Below are positions 52,783-61,863 of a stretch of 64,000 nucleotides of DNA, piece by piece. The position numbers and the translations under genes are program-made. Source of the DNA: Psoroptes ovis (Eukaryota > Arthropoda > Arachnida > Sarcoptiformes > Psoroptidae). The stretch lies in assembly GCA_002943765.1 (NCBI GenBank), contig PQWQ01000030.1, positions 126,501 through 190,500 of the forward strand. The letters are read 5' to 3'. The notes under the pieces are model-generated. The model was not told the DNA's origin and did no database searches. It was given only the letters and a program-made list of their open reading frames with translations. Positions within the stretch are counted from its first letter, which is position 1. Every line of letters starts with the position of its first letter.

Positions 52783-53135
52783 TAGCAGGAAGTATTTTTC
52801 TTGGAAAAAGGAAGACCAAAATGAAGAAATCTGATTAAGTTTTGTGTTTGACTGGTCGGTAATGAATATTGTTTAAATCATTTATGATCATCATATCAAA
52901 ATAAAATAATGGCTAAAACAATAAATTATTTAAGTGAAAAATGTTGTTGTTTTATGTTTGATGAATGAATAAAAAAAATAAGAAAATAGAAAGAAATAAC
53001 AGTCACAAACAAACAAACAAAAATGTTCATATTTAAGATCAAAACTAATCAAGTTTTTAGTCGATTATCTTTGATTAAGATTTGAATGTAAAAAATTAAA
53101 GACGATGTGTAAAAATACATTTTTTTTATTTTGTT

Positions 53136-53220
53136 TTTGGTTGTCCGAAAAGTTTTTGCCGGTTCACTATAATTGAAAAAATATTTGAAAATTTAACATA
53201 ATTTTCGGACAACATCATAA
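53136..53220 (+). mobile_element. MITE, degenerate type A (copy 17)
   Basis: The left arm is good (TTGGTTGTCCGAAAAGTTTT then TGCCGGTT). The core and right arm are heavily diverged and end CGGACAACATCATAA. It lies just beyond the P4HA stop codon, probably in its 3' UTR. Confidence 0.65.
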
Positions 53221-53312
53221 ATGAAATGTTAACAAAATATTACACATGGAAAATTAATCTTGGTTTATTTATTATTTAATCTTTGTTATTTTCTCCTCTC
53301 CCCATCACCATT

Positions 53313-56300
53313 TTATTTATTCGGATCTAAACTACAAGGCCGATGAAACATTTGACCATGTTCACGAATCCAATAATTGGCAACTGTTTTTGTATGTGAA
53401 ATAAATAATGAAATTTATTAATTCATTTTAATGATTATCACAAGATGAATAAATCAAACAAAAGAAATAAGAAAACTAACCCCATTTTTCACCAATCAAA
53501 ACTGGACATGCACCATGTATTGTGTCGATAATTCCTTCACCATTTCGGCGAAGATTATACCAAAATATTGCAGCTCCTTTGACGGGATCAACACGAATAC
53601 CAAGCCGAGTGAATACTGTCGAACCTCCAGCTTCAACGTCAGATAACTGTGGGATGGTAATATTAAAAAATGTAAGAAATAATTAGAAATAATACAATTT
53701 TTAAAGGAAATAAATTAAGAAACATACATAAAACATGAATGTAGCTAAACGATCACCAGCATATCGGTCTTTCTCCGAAATGTTTACACGTAAATTTTCT
53801 GGTTTATCTTTGATAAGATAATCATAATGTGGTACATAATGACCACCAATACCATAATTGGCAATCTGTACTAATTCACAATCACTTTTATTCATATTCA
53901 CTGATAAACCAGTTATTGCTTCAATACGACGATTTAATCGCCAAATCAATGGTTCACTTGATTCGGCAAACCATGCTGTTTGCGAAACACGTACTGTCGA
54001 TATTTCATTATCTTTATCATCGGTCAAAACACGTGCACGAGTCAGCTTTTTTTAATTGGCAAAAATTGATTAAATTTTAAAAAATAAATAAATAAATGAA
54101 TGAATAAATCTGCCTACCATTGGCATTGACAAATATTTTATTTTTTCAATTTCACCATCACCTATGACATCATGATACATTGCAATAAATGGTTCGGCAT
54201 TAAATTGTTCTACTTTCAGCGGTTTTAGTATTAAATATGGATGGCCATTGTTTGTCGAATAATAACAACGTTGATTCGCTGCTTTTCGTTTCAATTCTTC
54301 AGTCTGCGAATGAATAACAATTGGAATTTTAAAATTTTTACTTTTTCACTTTTTCATTTTATTTGTCCATTTGAAAGCTGATTAGCCTATTTTTTCTCCC
54401 TAATTTCTAATGGATGATGGCAATAAAAAAAATGAACTTACGGTCATTGGAAAATTTTCACCACGGCACAACATTTGATAATGTTTATAATCTTCATTAT
54501 CATTTTCAAACACCCTAAGTTTATCCGAATTTCTGGTGTAATTTTGTTGTTTCAATTCATTATCTAAGCGATCAATCTTTGAAATGAATGATTTCAAGAA
54601 AGTTTCAATATTTAAAAAACGTCAGAATCATTTATATAATTACTTACATATTCAATCGCTAATTGATAGAATGGTATAATTTCATCGACGGATGCTGTAC
54701 GATTTCCTTCTTGATAGGCACGCACTAATGCCTCATCAAACCATTCCAACGAATGGCCATAATAGCCATTGTTGAATGCATTTTTGCCCAAATAAAGACA
54801 ATCTCGTGCTTTGGGTAATTTAATAAAATAGAAATGGTGAATTAAACCTTAATGAAAAATTCTACCTGATAATCTAATGGATGAATCTCTGCCCATTATG
54901 TAACCATCAGCCAACTCGGTTAAACTTAAATTATATGTATCTTGCAGACGTATCAATGCTAGCGCAGCACCATTCAAATCTTCTTGTTTAGGTAATAAGG
55001 TACTATAACTACTCATTAGGTGATTGATTTGTTGCCAATATTCATCTTTTTTATGTGAACCTAATATTTTATTCCAATTTATTGTTAGTCGTTTGACTAA
55101 TTGATATGCTTGCAGTGGATTATTCATTAAATTATCAGCAAATGTGCCGGCATATTTTTGTTGTCCGGCTGAATATGCAAATTCATTTAAATATCTAATT
55201 GATTTGTTTCGAGGTTAAAAATGTAATAAATATTTTTGAAAATTTAAAGAAAAAAAAAGGTTCGAATATGTTGGGTTCGAAAGGGTTAGGATTGGTTTTA
55301 GGATTAAATAATTAAATTCCACAGTAATTAGACTGAAAATAAAAATGAGACAAAGGCAAATTCTTTTAAAACACATACGTTTTAATTTGATTCGCTGTTT
55401 CTTCTAAATTTTCCATATACAATGTTAAGGAAGTAACCAAATGCCGTTCACTTGTTGATTGATTTAGTGTTTTTTGTTTTTTTTCGATAAAAAACAATTC
55501 ATCCATGGAGAAATAAGGAAATAATTAATTAATTAAATGACATAATTTGATTATTAAGAATAGAATTGAATAAATCAAAATATTAGGTAGTTGTCCGAAA
55601 AGTTTTGGCCGATTTTCGTGTGCAACTCTATTCGATTAAGCCGAATGAACTTTTCGGACAATCTAATATAATTATTAATAGTTTCTTCTAGTTTCAAAGA
55701 TGATCATTAAAAATAGTATTGTATTTGAATACATCAAAAATCTTAAAAATCATCTTCGATTATCGAACAGAGATAATTATACTGTGCATATGTTTTTATG
55801 CCTTTCAAACATATATTCAGGTAATTATTACTGTCTTCACCTGTTCACACTGTTTACTGTTTACTGGGTAGTTCGATAAAGAAAATAATAACTTAAATAT
55901 ATGAAATATAAATAAAAATTTTTATAATTTTTATAAGTTTTAAGTTTATTATTTTGTTCACGAGATTATAAGTTCATTTTGATAAATTTGTTTTTGTTAA
56001 TAATTTTGGTCATAATGATTTGACTATATTTTTAGTCATAATGATTTGATTTTAATATGACGACTTTTGAAATGTTTGATTAGAGTTTTTATATGATTTG
56101 TGTTTTTGAAAATGTTTTAATAATTTTGTTTTGACTAATCAGTCGATTTAGCTATCGGATGTTTATGCATTTATGGAATTTATGATTTGAAATGGTCGGT
56201 ATCTTTGTTGTTAAATGTAAACAAATTGTTCGGGAATGTTTTTAATTAAACAATTTCATCATGCAAAGGATGTTTATGTGATCTAGAAATATTTTTACAT

Positions 56301-56549
56301 TACAAATATTTATTAATATACTTACAGGTGCATTAAACTTTGAATGGTTGCTGTCGAACTAAATATATCACAATTAATCATCATCGATCGATGATTATTA
56401 TTAGGAATCAACAATATAATGATAATAATAAATATTGAAATATTTAATTTTGAGCGATGAATCAAATTTGAAAATGATGATTTCGATTCATCATTATTTG
56501 TTGTTGAAGTTATTAAGTAATTGGCCTTAACCGTTTTCTCTGGATCCAT
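53313..56549 (-). CDS. P4HA: Prolyl 4-hydroxylase subunit alpha (collagen type)
   Basis: ER-lumen Fe(II)/2-oxoglutarate dioxygenase that hydroxylates proline in collagen-like Xaa-Pro-Gly repeats, normally in a tetramer with PDI. Nine exons: 56549-56326, 55450-55379, 55194-54866, 54808-54648, 54576-54442, 54303-54118, 54045-53728, 53646-53481, 53383-53313; 553 residues (human P4HA1 is 534). N-terminal dimerisation region, then LRLQDTYNLSLTELADGYIM, a TPR-like peptide-binding domain (LYLGKNAFNNGYYGHSLEWF), MLCRGENFP and the catalytic domain. Iron ligands: His442 and Asp444 (VPHYDYL), His519 (DTIHGACPVL); 2OG-binding Lys529 ten residues on (IGEKW). The spacing equals the family pattern. The signal segment (ISIFIIIIILLIP) sits about 35 residues in, so it may be an uncleaved anchor or the true start may be missed. 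The exon 2 acceptor CAACAAG was chosen because it preserves frame and the ERHLVTSL alignment. Confidence 0.93.
55583..55666 (+). mobile_element. MITE type B (copy 18)
   Basis: TTAGGTAGTTGTCCGAAAAG (two inserted bases at the left end), a core with CATGTG-type centre changed to CGTGTGCAACTCTATTCG, and AAGCCGAATGAACTTTTCGG. TA on both flanks. It lies in P4HA intron 1, near exon 2. Confidence 0.85.
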
Positions 56550-58305
56550 GGTTCAAGAATTTGCTTGAACAAATTAAGACTGGAGAAAAACGAGTTGATA
56601 TCACAATGATCGTGGCAGATTTCGGCGTCAATTGCTCAAATCACAAATCGTTGTAGAAGATGTTTCATTGAATTAGCACTGACATCACAATAATTCAAAT
56701 CAATTCGTGCATTGTATTTACACAGAGTTTTTTCTAATTAAATTGATGAATTTAACTTAATGAATTTGAGAGGACAACACAAGGAAATTGTGTTTTGGAA
56801 AACACAAAATGAATGCTTCAACAAAATGTTTGATTTATCATGGCTTTATATTCAATGGCTGTGTTTGAATATGTTGAATTTCTTCTGTTTCTGGAATGGC
56901 AATTGATGAAATTTAAATTGAAATTTTCGTGTGGCAGTTGAATTTCGTAAATTATCAGTGAATTTTCCATCGATTTAAAATTCATGAAAATTTCATTTCA
57001 TTTCTTGTTTAAATGTGTCCATGAATATTTTTTTATTCAATTTGAATTTGAATTGATGGTGATTTATGAATAAATTTAATAAGAATTTCGTATGAACATG
57101 AATAAAACAAAACAATCTCCATGTTTTCATTGAAAACTATAAGTTTCATTGCAAAACTAAATGGAAAAATATTGATTAAGATTCACTTTTAAAAATCAAA
57201 GTTTCACCAATTGAATGTTCAAACATCATTATTTTCGTGAATTTGACTCTTATTTATGGCTAAATTATTGGCCAAATCTCAGTCGATGCACTGATGAAAA
57301 TGACAGTGATGATCTATTTTTTCTTTCGGTACAATCAAATCAAACCGAACCAAACAAAACAAATCAAAAATTGATTCAAAAATGGATTTGCTTTACCTAA
57401 TTGATTTGTATAGTCTTTGCATAGTCGAAATAAATGATGATGTTTTTGAGATTTTATTCATTTTCTTTTTAAGACCATTTTCATTTGTTGGTTTGGTTCA
57501 TGAATAGAATGAATGGATGAATGAATCGATCGATGAATGAATGAATGAATGGATGATTAAATGATCAATGATGTATGCCAATAAATAGATAAGTACCTAA
57601 TTATTTTTGGACAAATACAAAATCAAAGATATGTTTGTTTTTTATTTACAATTGAATATCACAAATATACAAATAAATAAATATGAAAACTGTGTATTAA
57701 ATATCTAAAGAAAATTGGCTAAATTATTGTTGTTTTTCATTTCACATCGAAAACAAATTGATTCTGTAAATGTATAAAGGATGGTAAAAAGAGAGAATGA
57801 AATATATATTAAACCTGTCAAAAGAGAAAGTTTAAGCCAAAAACACACATGATGATGCATTTGATCATCATTTGAACCATGATGATGAACACATGTATGG
57901 TAATTATGGTTTCAAAATGGGAAATTTAAAATGGAAAAATACCTAAAAGAGAATCAATGATACTTAATAATACAATACAATGGGCCCATGTTTTCTATGT
58001 GATATAAGATAAATAAATCGAAAGCATTATTATTATGATCATGTTTTGTTGTTCTTGTACATTGTCCTTACCAATTGATCATAGATTTCAATCAATCAGC
58101 GAAAAGAGAAATACAAAATGGATGATGGAAAAATAGACATGGAAATTCATTCAGAAAAGAGCCATCATTCATTCAATTTATCCATATTTTCACCTGAACT
58201 CTTCCATTTCTCTGTATCAATTTCGGGACAAAAAGCATTTAAATAAACCAGTTTGTATGTATGTGGAATGGAAATGGAAAATATATCTCAAAACATTCAT
58301 GCATA

Positions 58306-58384
58306 TTAGATTGTCCAATAAGTTCTTGTCGATTTTCTCATAATTCCTTACGATATAATCGACAAAAACTTTTCGGACAACTTA
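58306..58384 (-). mobile_element. MITE type A (copy 19)
   Basis: Reverse type A: TTAGATTGTCCAATAAGTTC, TTGTCGATTTTCTCATAATT, then CGATATAATCGACAAAAACT. The two arms share a matching change (TTGTCGAT/ATCGACAA). The right end has decayed after CGGACAACTTA. Confidence 0.82.
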
Positions 58385-58894
58385 CTTCATAAATTGATAG
58401 ATTTTAAAGCACTAAAAAGTGATGAAAAAAACTGTGAATTAGGTCATACACATATGTATAAATATATAAGACATGCACAAAAATAAATCATTGGATCACA
58501 ACTTGTGTTAATGAATATTATATGGTTGGTTCCAATAACATGATGATATTTGATGCCGGCAGTCATAAATCAGCACCAAGAAAAAAATAATATTTTGAAG
58601 ATAGCCAACGGTGATATTAATGATGATGACGCTATTTAAGGCATATGTTCAATAAAATAAAAGAAAAGAAAATATTTCTTTTACCCAGAAAAAACAATGA
58701 CAAAGGCCAATTATAACTTTAGTAAATGTGTTTAATCATCTTTGAAATAAAAATATATGATATGCCAATGAAATGAAAAAATGCCATTGTTATTATCAAT
58801 GTCATCATCATTGCTACTATTTATATTTATGAATCATATTTAAACAAAATAAAAATAAATGAACGAAATGTTCTAATTTTGTTCGTTTTAAATA

Positions 58895-58975
58895 TTAGGG
58901 TTGTCCGAAAATTTTTTGCTGGTTATATCGTAGAAAATTATTGGAAAATCGACAAAAACTTTTCGGACAATCTAA
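58895..58975 (+). mobile_element. MITE type A (copy 20)
   Basis: TTAGGGTTGTCCGAAAATTT, core GCTGGTTATATCGTAGAAAA, end CTTTTCGGACAATCTAA; TA on both flanks. Confidence 0.87.
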
Positions 58976-59368
58976 TAGATATATATTATCATAATTTCAT
59001 CTTTTGTTTTCTTGAGATTATATTTACATTCTATTTTCTTAGAGTAATTAAATCATATCACTCATTTGATCATATCAGTCAACTATTATTATTAATTATT
59101 CATATTCATCCATCTATTAAACTGGTCATGTTGATTTTTGCTTGCTTTGGCTATTAAAACAACAAACAATAGACAGTGTAAATTATTTATTTCTCTTTGA
59201 ATGATTTCAAGCTTTGTTTTTTCAATAATAATTTGAACCTTAATAAATATTTTTCTATTTTAATACAATTCAAAATCTGACCGTTTTATGGCATTTAGAA
59301 AAATGACAGTTCGAAAAAAATCAAGTCCATCGGATTATTGAGGGGCAGCCAACTTTTGAGGAAAATTA

Positions 59369-59448
59369 ATAGGTTGTCCGCAAAGTTTTTGCTGGTTACA
59401 TCATAGAAAATCATTAGAAAATCGGCAAGAACTTTTCGGACAATCTAA
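59369..59448 (+). mobile_element. MITE type A (copy 21)
   Basis: ATAGGTTGTCCGCAAAGTTT, core GCTGGTTACATCATAGAAAA, end CTTTTCGGACAATCTAA. It lies 80 bp beyond the VPS33A stop codon, probably in its 3' UTR. Confidence 0.85.
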
Positions 59449-59527
59449 AAATAAAAAATTTTAAAATTGTTTATTTTAATAAATTACAAATGAATTATCA
59501 TGAATTCAATATTTTCGTTGAATGAAA

Positions 59528-61593
59528 TCATTTGAAATTTTTTGCCTTTGTCGATACCGATAATGTATCAGCGAGAGATTGCAGAAATGTTCGGCCATTA
59601 ATAATGGATGTTGTTGCAATGATATATTCAGAATTAACTCCTTCTTTTTGTGCCAGCAAACGTAATGCAGATATTTCGGTAAAAGTACAGCCACCAACGA
59701 ATAAAACCATCACCAATTTTTCATTGGTTTCCGATGTTGATTGTATTGATGTTGTGTCTGAATTACGACGACGTCGTAAATTACCTGTTGATTGATTTTC
59801 TTCGAAAACAATGTATTGATTATAAATTTCAGCATTATTGTTATTAGTAAGGTTCGTTTCAGATTTACAATGTCTACTGAATGCATCATTAAATGATCTG
59901 AAACCAAATTGATCAATGTGTTGTACGATACGAGCTGTGAATGGAAAATAAATTTCATGAACTTGTCCTTGATATGATTGATTATCGCCATTTGAATTAT
60001 TATTTGTGGAATTTTTCGACGATGATTCTTTAGTCAAACGAAATTTAACTCGCAGCCCTGAATATGATATACCATAACCATTCGATATTCGTAAAAGGCC
60101 ACATTTTTCCAATAAATGTAGCGTCAATAAATGTTGATATCCATATGTTTGTACAATTTCACGTTTATAATAATCAAGAGTTCGCTGTTTAAGACCATTT
60201 GCACAAATTGTTTGCAACAGAATTAGTCTTAGAACAATTATTATATCTTCTGAACGAGCAATACAGGTTTCGATGAATGGATTTATTGAGTCTATTTCGA
60301 AGCAATTCAACATTTCATTCTCACACTGATAATTGACCAGTTAATGTAAAAATTAATAGAAAAAGTGATTAATGAGAAATGGATGACCTTTGAATTAATA
60401 CTCACGCAAATTCTTTCAAAAAAATCTTCACGGTCGGTTACTTCACGAATTAATTCGGCCATCGAAGTATGATTGGCTTGTAAATTTCGAAGTCGCTGAA
60501 GATATGGTATTTTTTCGACAAATTGTTTAATTTCTCTGATCGTTTTCGCTGTACGTCGTTCATCGAATTGCATGGCTAAATTTTTAGCAGAGACGCGCAA
60601 AACTGGACCTACCCGCAGATAATATAGATCGCGAAGTTTTTTGAATAGTTCATCACCTGAATTAAGATGAAATTTTCCAACTTGTGACTGTTTCATGGTC
60701 GTCGACGTTGTTTGTTGATCATCATCGGTCATAAATTTTTCCGGTGGCAAACGAATAGCTGTTTGATTAATTCCATAAATTTCATCCAATAATCCTTCAT
60801 ATGTCAGCTGTGTTATTGTTGGTGATAGCAGATCGACAGATCTATCAATTATGATCAATTGATCTATGAGTGAAACAACATTATTTTCAATGCTAATCAA
60901 TTCACTTTTCATTTTATTCATATAATCGAATAGAATTTTAGATAGACGACCAATACCATAGACAGTTGGGATGATGCCAAAGGCACATTGTAATGTTATT
61001 AAAGATTTGGCTAGCTGATATAATGATGAATAATCAGTATCCAGATGACATTCACGAAAACAAAGTGGCCATTCAAGTGAAATAAGATCAGAATCAAATA
61101 TGAAAAAATCTGGTGAATATTCTTCGATTGATGTGACGGAACCAAATACACCTAATGTTTCCAATTTTCTTTCACATAAAATACATTTTCTTGGTATGAA
61201 TATGATATGGAAATTACAATTACGGACTGATTCCGATGCACGTATATCGTCTTTTTATGGATATAAAATATCATATCAGTCAATAATTGTATTAAATATA
61301 AAAAAAACCTTACCGGCAATTGTATTCATATAGCTTAAATTTGGCCTAATAAAATAAAGAATATTTTGCGCCTCAATCATCGATGTTCTTACTGTATCGA
61401 ATTTTAAATTTTGTACAACTTTATGTTCCATTAATTGTTTGATATTACTGATCAGCTCAAAAGGTGCGATCAATGGTTGATCCCAAACAATTGCTTTCGT
61501 TCCATTGATTGAATCAAGCAATGCAAATAGATCGGTACGTTGAAAATCACGTAATGATGATAAATTTAAACGACCAGAATTAAGATGTGACAT
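59528..61593 (-). CDS. VPS33A: Vacuolar protein sorting-associated protein 33A (Sec1/Munc18 family)
   Basis: SM-family subunit of the CORVET/HOPS tethers that clamps SNAREs for endosome-lysosome and autophagosome fusion (the Drosophila ortholog is carnation). Exons 61593-61314, 61250-60406 and 60325-59528 encode 640 residues (human 596). Motifs: HLNSGRLNLSSLRDFQRTDL at the N-terminus, KAIVWDQPLIAPFELI, FHIIFIPRKCILCERKLETL, LDRSVDLLSPTITQLTYEGL-like core (IDRSVDLLSPTITQLTYEGL), LLDEIYGI, LPPEKF, ANHTSMAELIREVT, GLKQRTLDYYKREIVQTYGY and GGCTFTEISALRLLAQKEG near the end. The second and last exons carry a few Ser/Asn insertions. An in-frame ATG at 61620 would add nine acidic residues; the 61593 start aligns with the family. 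It is closer to VPS33A than VPS33B. Confidence 0.94.
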
Positions 61594-61863
61594 TTTTTCT
61601 TCTTCTTTGCTTATGTCCAATTATGAAATATTAAATCAATTAATTACGATCAAAATATGAAAATATCTGCCCACAATTTATTTAGCACAAAAATTGTCAA
61701 ACATTGTCTATGGATAGTTTTGTTACTGTTGCAGTTTGAAATGTGTTTTGTTTTGATTTTTTGTTTACATTTTTTTTTTATTTTGATTAACCAGAATTAA
61801 CAGCTGTTGATGCAGATAAAATCATTTTGAAGTAATCAAAAATTAAATAATGAACGGAAAAGA
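61594..61863. promoter_or_regulatory. Bidirectional promoter gap between VPS33A and DEF8
   Basis: Only 270 bp separate the two divergent start codons, so both promoters must lie here or overlap the first exons. The sequence is AT-rich with a T-run near 61770-61778 and CAGCTGTTGATGCAG (containing the E-box CAGCTG) at about 61801-61815. No TATA box is obvious in a sensible position for both genes. Confidence 0.6.

Larger units (their letters stand above)
48067..53312. other. FGFR upstream region and P4HA 3' flank
   Basis: 5.2-kb gap between minus-strand genes, holding MITE copies 13-17, an A22 run and a stem-loop at 49327-49388. FGFR regulatory sequence or untranslated first exons may lie here. 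Open frames such as 51210-51473 have low-complexity composition and no recognisable motif. Confidence 0.45.
56550..59527. other. P4HA upstream and VPS33A 3' flank
   Basis: 3-kb AT-rich gap with MITE copies 19-21 clustered towards VPS33A and (GAAT)n-like repeats near 57505-57555. The open frame at 57215-57400 has no recognisable similarity. No gene is supported. Confidence 0.45.

Noticed and set aside
55255..55305. GGTTCGAA-containing stretch as a tRNA B box
   Set aside because: There is no A box or cloverleaf around it; the two GGTTCGAA copies look like a local duplication.
55379..55510. P4HA exon 2 starting at the ATG near 55506
   Set aside because: No AG acceptor lies upstream of it. The CAACAAG acceptor at 55451-55452 keeps the frame and gives the expected family alignment.
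5405..59448. TTAGG motifs as interstitial telomere repeats (arthropod telomere unit)
   Set aside because: Each occurrence is a single TTAGG at the edge of an 80-bp inverted-repeat element, never in tandem.
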